From Tamarix chinensis (lineage: Eukaryota > Streptophyta > Magnoliopsida > Caryophyllales > Tamaricaceae): a DNA stretch of 64,000 nt. The stretch spans positions 46,108,707-46,172,706 of the forward strand of contig CM060174.1 in the NCBI GenBank assembly GCA_030549775.1, in the 5' to 3' direction. Within the stretch, counting starts at the first letter, position 1. The number at the start of each line of letters is the position of its first letter. The notes beneath the pieces are model-generated. The model was given only the letters and a program-made list of their open reading frames with translations, did no database searches and was not told where the DNA came from. A program made the position numbers and the translations under genes. Positions 34,151-44,677 of the stretch are shown piece by piece.

Positions 34151-35064
34151 AGTCTGGAACATAGAATGAAATCGCGTATTTTCATGTAGCACTCGAGGAA
34201 GAGTCTGGACCGTCGAAGCCTATGACTTATAAGATATTAGCTTATAACTGAGTCTGAGAGTTTGACACTTTGACTTTGAGAATTGATACTCTAGTACAGT
34301 AACCACCGATATTAGCTTATAACTTATAAGATACATCACAGTAAACGGTCGAACTACCTCAACAATTAGTAATTTAGTATAAATATTTCTTATTTAGTAA
34401 ATATAAAATATTTAAATAATTTATGTTGAATTATGCTACTAATATGCTATAATATTATTTCTTTTTTATTAATTAACTAACTAATTTACTTAACTTATGT
34501 TATCTAGTTTTTATTAATTAACTATTATTTATTAGTTAAATAATATATTAATATATTGCTAATTTTCATATGCTACGTATATGAATTTTTTAAATAAAAT
34601 ATTAATACTTAGCCTAGTAATGATGTGATATTAATAATTAATTAAATTAGTATATGGATAAATTAATACTTATAATTATTATAATTTAAATATATTGTTA
34701 ATATATGCAGTTATGTACTATAATAAATTAATAACGGTTTATTATTAATAATTTTGTATGATTATTGAATACTAATTAGTTAAGTAATTTTAATATTAAT
34801 TAAATTAATACATGGTTAAAATTAATAGATGGATAATAAGTTATTTATAAATTTTCATATAATAAATTTATAACATATAATTTAACATATAATAACTTAT
34901 TATTTATTAATTAGCAAAAGTAGTGTTGTTAGAATAATTTAACATATAATAAGTCATTTAAAGACTTCTAATATAACATATAACCTTCATGCATAGTTGT
35001 ATAAGTAATTAAATGATGAATAAATACCATTTAATCCATATTGTGAAAAAAAAATTAGAAATCA

Positions 35065-35158
35065 CGCCGCGACGGCCGCGACACATAATTTATTGACTGC
35101 GACACTCCGATACCGCGACACCGCGACCGCGACCGCAATCGCGACCGCGACCGCGGTT
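35065..35158 (+). repeat. CCGCGA hexamer-type repeat at the right end of the hAT-like element
   Basis: Repeated (CCGCGA)n/(ACCGCG)n with variants. The reverse complement of this array begins right after the right terminal inverted repeat. A similar CGCGG-type stretch follows the left terminus, so these are subterminal transposase-binding candidates. Confidence 0.7.
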
Positions 35159-35176
35159 TTATTGTATGGTTAAGAG

Positions 35177-36980
35177 TCCTTTTAGGTAAGCAAGGCAGTC
35201 CTTAGTGTTTAGTCTTCGTCTCAAAGCTAGCCAAAAAATGAAAGCGTATCTTCTCGTCTTACACCCCTTCTAGACTACAGTGTGTTCTCTCTAATGAGGT
35301 TCTTTAGGTTGCAAGAACTCATAAGCTTTCCAAGTTGCAAGTCCTCTACCCGAGCGCCAAGAAGCTAATAGGGTGGCCACTCCAACATGTGATCCCACCC
35401 GCGCAAGGAGCAACTGGTACAATCTCCTCAGGTTTTTCATGAAATTTGATGTATCATGAGAAGGGGAAAAACTCTCCCCCTGCTGTGATTTCAAATAGTA
35501 AGAGTGGATCCATTTACTCCAGAAGGATTACTTTTAATCTTGAAGGAACCAAATATATTTGCAAAGGAAAGACACATTCCAAGAACACATCTCCTTAAGA
35601 CCGAGTCCACCCTTTTTTTTTGCGGGCAAAGATGCTTCCAAGACAAGAGAGGTTGTTTTCCTTGCCAAAGGAAGCTATGACAATAGGAAATAATCCTGCA
35701 CAAAACCATTCTTGGCACAGGGAAGATACCCAACCAGAAGCCCATGATACCTTGAATGATAGAACTAAGCAATTTAAGTCTCCCAGCAAAAGACAAGAGA
35801 TGAGATTTCCAAACCTTGAGGTGCTCACAAATGTCGTTGATCAGCATCTCGTAGTTAACCGCCCTCAACTTACTAGGGTTTAAAGGAACCCCTAGATAAC
35901 AAAAAGGAAATGATCCCTGAGTCATTCTTGCATAATCCAAGATTTATCTTTTTGTTCCCTCATCCATCCCTGCTAAGTAAATCTATGATTTGAGAGGATT
36001 GGCAACAAGCTCAGAGACAAGACTAAAGTGGTTGAGAGCATCCATTAACACCTGGACTAAAGAAAGATCACCTCTACTGAATAAAACCAAATCATCGGCA
36101 AAAGCTAGATGAGAGGTAGTCAGTTGTTTACATATGGAATGAAAAGAAAATTGTATTCGGCCCAACAATTGTCAAAGTAAGCGAGAGAAGTATTCCATAA
36201 TTAGCACAAAAAGATACAGAGACAAAGGGTCACCCTGTCGAAGTCTGCGAACTCCTTTGAAGAAACCGAACATTTAACCATTCAATTTTAGTGAGAAGGA
36301 TGTCGTTGTCACACATTACATCAAGAGGTTCACAATATGTGGAGGAAACTTATACCCAGAAAGGACAGATTTCATAAAAGCCCATGATAGAGAGTCATAG
36401 CCTTTTTTTATATCCAAGTTAATTAAAATTTTGGGGGAAGTCTTCTTCCTACAGCACTCGCACATCAATTCTTGTACCAACAAAATGTTTTCAGACATAA
36501 GTCAACCATTCACAAAAGCACCTTGTTCTTTACAAATGAGATGATCCAAAACTGAAGAGAGATGCAAGGAGCTTAGCAATAACCTTATAAATCGTATTAC
36601 AATAGGCAATAGGCTCGAAGTCGATCACTTTCACAACATGGGTACATTTAGGAATAAGGGATAAGGACGTATGATTAATTCTTCGCAACAATTTACCTAT
36701 TCTGAAAAATTCTTATAGAACCTCACAGAAATCATCACCTACAACAGTCCAAGAGCTTTTAAAGAACTTAGCAGAAAACCCATCTAACCTTGGTGCTTTA
36801 TAATCTCCAAGAGAGAACAAGGTCTGCCTAATATCCTCAATAGAAAAAGGTTTAAGAAGACTGTCACCCAGCACATAATTCAAAACAGGCCCTGAGTTGA
36901 TGATTGTCAAAGAGGGAGCTATACAGTGCACAGAATTCCCTAGCACATCAAAAAAGAATTGTAGAAATTCCTCTTCCATC
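35177..36980 (-). pseudogene. LINE 2 reverse transcriptase and first part of zf-RVT
   Basis: Minus-strand blocks in order: FSIEDIRQTLFSLGDYKAPR and LDGFSAKFFKSSW (36850-36740; canonical KAPGxDGFxAxFFK), PKILINLDIKKGYDSLSWAF (36440-36370), HLAFADDLVLFSRGD (36120-36070) with F-A-D-D intact at 36091-36102, FCYLGVPLNPSKLR near 35890, and LLSFAGRLKLLSSIIQGI near 35770. The later segment 35494-35291 reads RVGSHVGVATLLASWRSGRG followed by KAYEFLQP, the start of the zf-RVT domain. Stops and small indels break the ORF between blocks. Confidence 0.88.
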
Positions 36981-37149
36981 TCCTAAGCAGAACGAGCCCA
37001 AGAACCATCCTATTACTCAATTCTAAGAATAACATAATTAGCTTGCTTAGCCTTTACCATATCAAAGAAGAAACAAGAGTTGGTGTCCTCTTTAAAAGAA
37101 ATTGTTCTTTGTTTTTCTGCGCAATAAAACTAGAAGTAGCCTTATTAAA

Positions 37150-38100
37150 AAATGAGGCCCTATTCCGAAGCTCAGCCAACAACCCTCTTGTAAGGACATC
37201 CTCCTAAGCTTTCATAAGCATAGACCATGCTTCTTTTACACCAAAAATAATATGGGAGAAGTGTTGCTTGTTCAACTTTCTCAAAGAAAGCTTCGGAGCA
37301 GATAGTTTGGCACACATAGCAAATTGTCGAGTACCACAAACCTCAAAACACCAACCATCACAAATACTAGCCAAAAACTCTAAGTGCTCGCACCACATGT
37401 TGAAAAAATGGAAAGGCCTCTTAATCCTCTTCACCTGACCCATAATAATGACACAAGGAGAGTGGTATGAGAAAGATCTAGAGGCAATAAAGTTGGCACT
37501 AACAGAGAGATCATCTGCAAATCCCATGGAGTTCATAAGAACATGGTTCAGTTTACATTTAACCACATTTGCCAAGAATAGGTAAAAGTAACCCTCAAAC
37601 GGTACATCAGATAATTGTGATAGAATACATCATTCTTTAAAATCAGCCATCTCATAGTATGTGACCGGTCTGGAGCTTGCCCTATCCACCGAATTGAGTG
37701 GGCAATTAAAGTTGCCATAAACAATCCATGGGCAGTCCATAGTAGAAGCAAAGGAGTTGAGGTTGATCCAAAGATTTCACCTGTCTGTTACACTATAAAA
37801 AGTATATATTGTTGTCATGCAGAAACAAATGTTGCTTGCAAGATCCGTGACCTAACCTGTCAGAGTTTGTGGTGAAACTTCTTGCAGTTGAAACCGAACA
37901 ACCTGGGGATTCCACAACACAATAATCCTACCATTCGGATGGTTAATAAAGTTCTCATGAAATTTCCAACCCCAAAAGTACAAGCACATCAACTTTTGCA
38001 ATCCGTCTGCACCAAATTTAGACTCCAAAATACCCACAATTGAGCATCGCTGCTCTCTACATAATTTGGCCAAGGATTTTTGTTTCAAGGGAGTGCCTCC
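37150..38100 (-). pseudogene. LINE 2 endonuclease domain
   Basis: It begins with LKQKSLAKLCREQRCSIVGI and LESKFG (38085-38020; the catalytic glutamate of L-E-T/S-K is kept), GWKFHENFINHPNGRIIVLW near 37960, then a PWIVYGNFNCPL block near 37725 where the usual GDFN reads GNFN (AAC at minus-strand position 37713-37711), and MNSMGFADDLSVSANF-like sequence near 37530. The remaining part (37490-37204) matches the region leading to the RT (HFFNMWCEH, FGVKEAWSMLMKA). A frameshift lies near 37750-37550. Confidence 0.82.
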
Positions 38101-38131
38101 TCCCCTTATATTCTAGAATAGGATATTCATG

Positions 38132-38156
38132 AGAGTGGTGGTGGTGGTGGTGGTCG
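38132..38156 (+). repeat. GGT/GTG microsatellite
   Basis: GTGGTGGTGGTGGTGGTGGT in the linker between ORF1 and ORF2 of LINE 2. Confidence 0.85.
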
Positions 38157-38439
38157 CACCACTCTTTTCAACAAAAATTTACCTTTAGCCTATTTCATGA
38201 CGGAGGCACATTGTTTCTTCTTTGGCATCTTAAGTTGGTGTTTGACCTACTTCCAAGGGGCAATTGAATGAGAAATCCCCCCATCACTGACTTTCTTGGC
38301 AGAAGTAGAATCATTATCGAGAGCAAGAGAAGCAAACCCCATGCTAATACCCTTATCTTCCTGCCCCCTCCTACAAAAGACCTTGTAAGGGGGGGAGGGA
38401 AACAACATCATTAGTGACCGGCGCTATCCCCTTATCAGG

Positions 38440-39951
38440 GCCACGTGTAAGAGGAGCCACAACAATAGTTTCAAGGATCGATTCTGGAGGGGGAGAAGGA
38501 TCCTATAACATAACAGAATCCATGCATACCTTATTTTCTACCACCGGTACACGTCCCGAAGGTTCCTTAACCACCTTCATTCCGACAGCTTCAGGTGGAC
38601 AAGACGAGTGAACATGCGATTCAGATCTGGAATTCACCTTAACAGTCAGTTTCCATACTGAAATATAATTAATAACTGGCCCATTAATCTGCTTATTAGG
38701 CTTATTACAACAATCCTCCTTCAAGTGCCCCACCACACTACACCGAATACAAAAGGGGGGAGATCTTAATATTCAATTTGTTGGAGAAAGCTCCCAAACA
38801 TCATGACCACCTCAACTACAGTAAGTAGTTGCTTACTCAAATGTACCTCTACAAGCACTCTACCATATTCTATCTTCATTTTCTAAGCCGTAAAATCATC
38901 AGCTTGAATCACCTTACCCATGAACGCCGCTATGGAACTAATTGCATCAGAATTCCAATTCTCAAACGAGAGATTTTTGAGATGAATCCAGACTGGGATT
39001 TTGGTGACTTCCTCAACCCCGTATGAAAAGAACCAAGGAAACTCCTTTAGGGAAAAAATTTTATTACGAATCACATACAGTCCACCAGCTAAGGCCTTAC
39101 TCATGTTGTGCTCATTCTCAAATTTCAACACCACCCATCCAGAGCTATGGATCATATATTTGAAAGGTGGAGCAATAACATTCCTAGCTGCATTAATCAA
39201 AAATTTGTCCACAGGTACACTTACAAATCTACCTAAAACACACACGCCCCGAGCAAAATTTATGCAATCTATGTGTTTGGACTCAACAAACACAAACTAC
39301 TCATTCGAAGGAACATACACTTCATGTAGGTACATCAACAAACAGTTGGGCATATGATTTCGCAGCAGTCTACCCGATCTAGGGAGCAAGGGGAAGAGAC
39401 CTGTTATCTCTCTTTACAGCAGGGGCAGACTTGGAACAAGTGGCAACACCAACAGTCCCCTTCGCAGCTCCCTGAGTTGACGACAAACACACCGCTAGAT
39501 TTGGCTAGGAGGTCTGCAAAGAACTAATACCCTACCCCAAAACACTATCTTCCCGTCGATCATAAAGAACTAGAGAGTCTTCAAGGTCAATACATGGCAC
39601 GAACAATGACCCCCTTGTCAGTGGGTTCTTCAATTTCTAAACAGCTTCAGGGACCAATTTCTGAGTGGTACCCACAAAATCAACACCAGGATTCACGTGG
39701 AGTTCTAGATCTGGAATTCGCAGAACACATGAGGACTGTTCTTTTTCTAGATCCGAGCTAGAAACATCAACAGAGCCAGATTCCTCATCCTCCTCCATCG
39801 CCGCCACTGCCAGATCAGGATAGGGAAGAGTTTGCTGATTTCGAGCACCTAGATCTGGGCTGGAATCCACATCCGAATAGGGAGACCCAGCAAGAGGAAT
39901 ATCTGGAGAAGACACGCACAAATCTACTCCTTTGACCAGACTAGGACACAT
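38440..39951 (-). pseudogene. LINE 2 ORF1 (DUF4283 plus CCHC knuckle)
   Basis: The frame 39951-39637 is an acidic, serine-rich N-terminal segment. 39293-38883 reads FINAARNVIAPPFKYMIHSS then WVVLKFENEHNMSKALAGGL and TKIPVWIHLKNLSFENWNSD, a DUF4283 domain. Downstream, around 38750, a CIRCSVVGHLKEDCCNK-like CCHC zinc knuckle follows (the last part is in the frame starting 38736). This is the standard layout of plant LINE ORF1 nucleic-acid chaperones. Stops separate the segments. A GGT-type microsatellite at 38132-38156 marks the ORF1/ORF2 linker. Confidence 0.82.
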
Positions 39952-39954
39952 ATG

Positions 39955-40851
39955 ACTTTATTGATTGGGCTTCAATTCTTCTTGCTATTTTTACGTGCAC
40001 CCATAAATTTAAACAATACCGAACAGTAAAAATGATAAGTAAAAATCAGAAAAGTAGCATGAACAGTTGACTGAACAAATGGGTTGAACAGTAAATGGCA
40101 ACAAGAAAACAAAAAAGGAACTAAGCGACCCCGTAGGTTTAGCGAAGCTCTATCTCCATCAATAAGCTATAGTATCATCAATCAGCAACGGTAATAGTCA
40201 AATACTGAACTAATGAATGTTTGGAAAGTAGAATACAAGAGAAGAATCAAGAGATAAAGAGCAGTGAGACCCCGACCCCATTTCATCGAGAGAAAATGAG
40301 AGTGAGGAGAGAGAACCGAGCCTACTGTTGCTCTTACTTAAGCGCTACTTGTGGTCGCCAATTTGGTGGTGCACCGAGCCAAGAAAGCTAGTGGTGGTCA
40401 TTGGTTCAACCAAAGCAAATAATGTGGTGGTTGCATGCAGTTGCGCAAGGCAGGCATTGAAGCTATGGTGGAGAGACTTTACAAAGTTGGTTAAGGCTGA
40501 TGGCGATGGTGTTTTTAGTGCGCCAACAAAGGTCGATCGAGGGGCGGGCACCAAGGGTGGTGGCGGCGGCCGAGTGTTAGTGACAGCAAGGTTTCAATTG
40601 GGGACTTTTATATTGTGGACAGCATTATGAGAACACCAAAAAAGGTGGTTGGGAATGAGTTTGGGCTGATACTAAATTGATACAAGGCCAAACTTAGCCT
40701 TCAGCTTCTCACAAACTACATTGATAAGATTCAACTTTGGAAATAATAGTGTACATAAGTCCCTATTTGTAGGCTAAACATTCGACAAGAGAAAGTAAGA
40801 TAAATAGTAAAAGATAACAATTACTAAATACTTAACGAATAAAATTAATAA
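39955..40851. other. probable LINE 2 5' region and flank, no firm gene
   Basis: On the minus strand 40330-39955 is the likely 5' untranslated leader of LINE 2, as it precedes ORF1 with no other signal. A plus-strand frame at 40328-40630 (100 codons, glycine/valine-rich) and a minus-strand frame at 40554-40345 overlap one another. I recognise no domain in either and would not call a gene. The stretch is less AT-rich than its right neighbour. Confidence 0.35.
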
Positions 40852-41340
40852 TGTAACACCTTCGATTTGCACTACTAAAAATTTTAGTTTAAGATAAGGT
40901 TTAGCTTAGGCAGAAGACAAACATCCATATCTCTAGCGAGGCAAACAGAAAAAGTCAAGATAATAATGTTGTACAAACAGGAATAGGAGAACATAAATAA
41001 AAAAGAGCCTCATAATTTAAATATCCAACAAGAGATAAAAGAGAATCCCCAAGCATGAGCAAAACAACTTAACTCCAAATAGTCTAACTCTTAGACCAAA
41101 ACCATAAAGCACCTATTGATCGTCATCACCAGAAAGCTGATCATCATAATGCTACACTATAATACCCAGTCCTAAAACCTTTTAAAATGTAAATAAATTA
41201 TGTTAATATAAAATAAAATGGTTTTGTTTTTGGGAGTACTTGAAACTTGCATGAAAATGTGAGCTCCAGGTAAACCAATTGACTGACCTGCTTAAAATTG
41301 CAGACGAGGTATCTGAAAGTCACGAATGATAAATTATGTA
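40852..41340. repeat. fragments of the giant LTR family, two opposed ends
   Basis: 40852 begins TGTAACACCTTCG followed by a TTTTAGTTTAAGATAAGG and CAGAAG layout like the 3' end of a minus-strand copy (compare 4667-4960). At about 41158 TATAATACCCAGTCCTAAAA resembles a plus-strand 5' end, followed by GTGAGCTCCAGG and AACCAATTGACTGACC, which resemble copy C (2640-2860). Both fragments are short and truncated. Confidence 0.5.
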
Positions 41341-43346
41341 ACACGGTCGTCACACCGTGAATTTTTATTTTTGTTTCATAAAATGCTCTAATTATTATTT
41401 ATTGATCATATAAATATAGTTATTCAATAAACTAGTATTCTATATTATTTTAGAAGCATTTAAATGAGTTATTGTATGTTAAATTGTCTAATTAACCATA
41501 AATTTGCATTGGAATGATAAACAAGCCATGTTGTTTAGCGGTAGATGCAAATTTAATAAATAACAATACTTTATAATCCAATTGTCACTTGGTCCAAGAT
41601 ATACATACAATAAATAATAACAAAAAATTATTATGCGAGCTTTTTTAGTAGATTAAAGATTTTCCAATAAATCCCCGATTTATCCTCAATATATACCAAT
41701 TCATCAGCAATGTTTTCTAATATCTTATTTATCAATAATAAATTTGTGTTAAAGTAATAAATAACAAGAAATTTTTCATCCATTGAGTTTTAGCCATTTC
41801 GTGTATCAGTTGACCCAAATTCCGCTAAATAACGACTAATATGCTATAGCAGAAACACTATTTAATTGTGTGTGCAAACAGACTAAAATTTGAATGCAAA
41901 TGAGGAATGAAAAGATCCACATAATCTAACAATATCTCCACCTCAAAGCCATAGCTTCCTAATATGTTTACAAACCCAAATATCAAGTGAAAAAGACACT
42001 ATAAATTTCGCTCCAACATTTCTTACATATTGAGATTATCATCCTTTCGACATTGGACCTTGCCAGAATACAACTACAAATGCTAAAAAATAGAGGGCTT
42101 CTTAGAGTTGCTTATCCCTTCCTTCACCACTTTTGGCATAGATTATTCAGAGAAAATACACAATGAGGGACACATGAACATAAAATAAAAGGGGCACTGC
42201 AAAAGAAAAACATGTATAGCTAAATACTCTTTTCCCTAGGATTTCTTTCAGTTGGGAAGTTTTTGACAGATTCAGAGAGGATGGGTGAATTACTTGTCCA
42301 TTTCACTACTTTGAAAATTCAAAGAGGGTATTTTCGAAGTTTTGATGACTTAGCAAATTCTCTTTAATAATATTTAGAAACTCAACATTGGTTGAGTTTC
42401 TAATTTGTCATAATGCCTCTCCTTCAGTTTTACAGTCCTCAAACCACCTATACTAAAAGCCTAATTCCATAGTAAACTACCAGCCATCCTTAGAATAAAA
42501 CCAGGTTGCTGCTGGGTCACAGTTCATTACCTTCTGGCAACCACAAATGAACTCCTTCTAAATACTCCTCAACGAACAAACAAGAGCTCTGTAAATGGAC
42601 TTTAAAAGTGTGTTTCAGTATTACAAACATCTTCATTTGAAAGTCCCTTCCCTTCATAATTTTTCCATCCAGTCATAGCCTTAGAATCTTAGATGTGTAC
42701 AACAGAACAAACTGAGAGGAGAAGACCATCTCTAAGACCAACAGGATCAACTTTTGCCATGCTATGTAGGCCCAAAACTCTCAAAATACAGCATAGCAGC
42801 ACCCTTTCAATGTCAGGCAACTCTGAATGCTATTTCCTTATCAACTAATCATAATTCTTATGCAACAAATACATACAGGCCCACGTTACAGGAAAAGGTA
42901 AGGCAAAATCATTTTCACCCGAGGACTTCGATAAAAATTCCTTAGTTTATACTGCCATGGAAACTTATACGGGGTCTGTTCTTTCATTTTGTGCGCATGT
43001 ATCCCCTCCACCAAAACTTAAAATCAGCTAGAACATATATATTTACCGATCCATAAGACTGGTACCACTTATACAAGGATGAACATTTATATAGGGGCCT
43101 AGCATCAGCACAACGTAAAAAAGAGGTAGAAAATTGCTAGGGCATAATCGTTTGCACAAATGTTACATCAAAAATGTAATTGGCAATGGCAAGGATAATA
43201 CCAAACACGATTCAGAAGCAATATCCAACATTAAGCTCAATCTTAAAATCAATCGATGGAGAAATATACTAGACTACTGGAACCCAAAATGGCGAAACAT
43301 AAATTTTTAAAACGATAACCTTAAACAAATTGACATAGGTACCAAC
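41341..43346. other. 2-kb non-coding flank of the mS38-like gene
   Basis: No frame with a recognisable domain and no clear transposon. The plus-strand frame 42754-42945 has no supporting feature. The part nearest 43346 should include the 3' untranslated region of the minus-strand gene at 43347-43796. It is one of only two longer stretches in the window with no sign of retroelements. Confidence 0.45.
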
Positions 43347-43796
43347 CTAGGTCTTCCTCCGAAGACACTTCCTGAGTTTCTTAAGCTTGTGCTTGTTCAT
43401 CTTTTTCTTCCTCTTCTTCTTCACACTGTCAGCCCACAACATGCCCGGACTGTCCTCCTGGACCTGAAACTTGTCCGCCTCGGTAATCCAAGATTGGTTC
43501 GTTCCATATAAGGATATCGGATTTAAAAAATGCCCGAATGAGAAACTCGGGTAAAGTGGCCAGCGATTAGGAGGGAATAATTCTTCGCTGGCTGCTAAAC
43601 CCTTATTGTTAAGGCTTGTGTTGCGTCCATACCGGGGCTGCTGTTCTTCGGTGAAATTAGGAGAATGCGTACATAATGGGGGTAAGAGGGTAGATGATTT
43701 TGGATGGGTCCATGTAGAGATGAATGTAGAACAAGATGGTCGACGAAGAAGCTCCCGCACAAGACGGGACATTGGGAAAGCAACAAAGATGCACAC
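43347..43796 (-). CDS. mS38: mS38/AURKAIP1/COX24 family mitochondrial ribosomal protein
   Basis: Intronless 149-codon ORF. The last 25 residues are almost all lysine and arginine (SVKKKRKKKMNKHKLKKLRK, then an R-R-K-T end), preceded by a M-L-W-A-D-S-V lead. This is the DUF1713/COX24 C-terminal domain found in the small mitochondrial ribosomal subunit protein mS38 (AURKAIP1 in animals, Cox24/Qri5 in yeast), where a basic helix packs against rRNA. The N terminus is basic with serine/threonine (MSRLVRELLRRPSCSTFIST from Met9), consistent with a mitochondrial targeting peptide. Either Met1 (43796) or Met9 (43772) could start. The middle (residues 40-115) is low in recognisable structure, with YGTNQSWITEADKF before the domain. 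No stop or frameshift disturbs it, unlike every retroelement frame here. It is probably a nuclear housekeeping gene; expression is not proven by sequence. Confidence 0.8.
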   Translation of the reverse strand: MCIFVAFPMSRLVRELLRRPSCSTFISTWTHPKSSTLLPPLCTHSPNFTEEQQPRYGRNTSLNNKGLAASEELFPPNRWPLYPSFSFGHFLNPISLYGTNQSWITEADKFQVQEDSPGMLWADSVKKKRKKKMNKHKLKKLRKCLRRKT

Positions 43797-43892
43797 TTAG
43801 ATTTTGACCGCAGGGTGGAATGGGGACTGGTTGTGGCCTCATGGATTGTGGCGTCGAGCCGTCGATCAAGATGTACGATGAACCAATGTTAT
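43797..43892 (-). promoter_or_regulatory. 5' flank of the mS38-like gene
   Basis: About 96 bp separate the ORF start from the CAGGG terminus-like sequence at 43893. No clear TATA box was seen. If the 43893-44677 segment is a transposon, then the native promoter of this gene is split or displaced and the leader is short. Confidence 0.3.
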
Positions 43893-44677
43893 CAGGGCGA
43901 TGCACGACCCACCCGAACCCATTTCCCCCGTACCAAATCTATCGAATTTTAGTATTTGTTTAGCATGGGAGTAGCACGAAAGAAAATTTTCTTTTTATTT
44001 TATATTTTTTATATTAAGTATTAAATAATAATAAATATATTTTTTAATAAAATATTTATTTTAGATCAAATTAATATCTAAAATAAATATTTATTATAAT
44101 AAGAATATTTAATTTTAAATATATTATATGAGATATAAAAAATATTAGGATAATTTTCTACCTATATTACCTCCATATCAAACGAGCACTTAATAGTTTA
44201 AACTCAACCTCATACAATGCGGCCAATAAATGAGTGTTTAACAAATCTTATAAGTGTTTGAGTATTTTTATTAAAAACAAACAAATAATTTATACAAATA
44301 CTAATGCATTTATATTTTATATAATTTAATATATATTTTTTGTTAAAAAATTTGAGTAAAAATAGTTATTTTAACATTTAAATTATATTTTAATACTTTT
44401 AAAATATAATATCATATATTATTTATAAAATAAATACAAAAAATTAAAATTATAAAAATAAATAAGAAACTCTAACAAAATTACAAAAATAATTTCAAAT
44501 AAAAATTAATATGTATAAATGTATACGTCTATATTAAATGGGTATGATGGGTAGGGCCTAGGTATGGAAGTATTGGATCCAAACACATACCTATTTAAAT
44601 ATTATTTATCTAAATCTACTAAAAATTAAATAATTCTAGCAGAATTAGGTCCGATTCGAGACACATTTTCATCCTTA
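43893..44677. mobile_element. candidate hAT-like MITE upstream of the mS38-like gene
   Basis: The left end CAGGGCGATGCACGACCCAC then CCGAACCC and the right end, reverse complemented, TAAGGATGAAAATGTGTCTC then GAATCGGACC resemble the termini of plant non-autonomous hAT elements, which share a GGG...GTCGGGTTCGG-like pattern. The interior is very AT-rich with GGTATGATGGGTAGGGCC and GGATCCAAACACATACC motifs near 44540-44600. Possible 8-bp duplications (AATGTTAT left, CGTGTAAT right) match poorly, so boundaries are tentative. Confidence 0.35.

Larger units (their letters stand above)
33634..35168. mobile_element. non-autonomous hAT-like transposon, CpG-rich ends
   Basis: 1535 bp. The left end is CATGGAATGAAATCGCGG; the right end, reverse complemented, is CATACAATAAAACCGCGG (14 of 18 matches, mostly transitions apart). 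The perfect 8-bp target duplication GTTAAGAG is diagnostic of the hAT superfamily. The first 550 bp and last 100 bp are strikingly CpG-rich (CGATATTGCG, GGCGAGCGGCGGAC, CCGCGACCGCGA repeats) while 34340-35060 is extremely AT-rich. A third terminus-like copy, CATAGAATGAAATCGCG, lies inside at 34160-34176. No transposase frame is present. Open frames at 33570-34189 arise from the GC-rich repeats and are not genes. Confidence 0.85.
33295..40330 (-). mobile_element. LINE (L1-type), copy 2, split by an hAT-like insertion
   Basis: Minus-strand order: 5' region (about 40330-39955), ORF1 with DUF4283 and a CCHC knuckle (39951-38440), endonuclease (38100-37150), reverse transcriptase (36980-35490), and a zinc-binding RVT tail split into 35494-35177 and 33625-33304 by the hAT-like element at 33634-35168. 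It is a different subfamily from LINE 1, as its ORF1 has DUF4283 plus a zinc knuckle in place of an RRM. The RT catalytic F-A-D-D is intact, but stops and frameshifts are common. The ends are approximate. Confidence 0.85.

Noticed and set aside
33570..34189. Several overlapping GC-rich frames on both strands (up to 172 codons)
   Set aside because: They arise from CpG-rich repeats of the hAT-like element, overlap each other in different frames and match no domain I know.
40328..40630. 100-codon plus-strand frame as a possible small gene
   Set aside because: No recognisable domain, and an overlapping minus-strand frame of similar length; it lies at the presumed LINE 2 5' end.
43606..43952. Plus-strand and alternative minus-strand frames overlapping the mS38-like gene
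   Set aside because: They are antisense or shifted shadows of the 43347-43796 ORF, which alone carries a recognisable domain.
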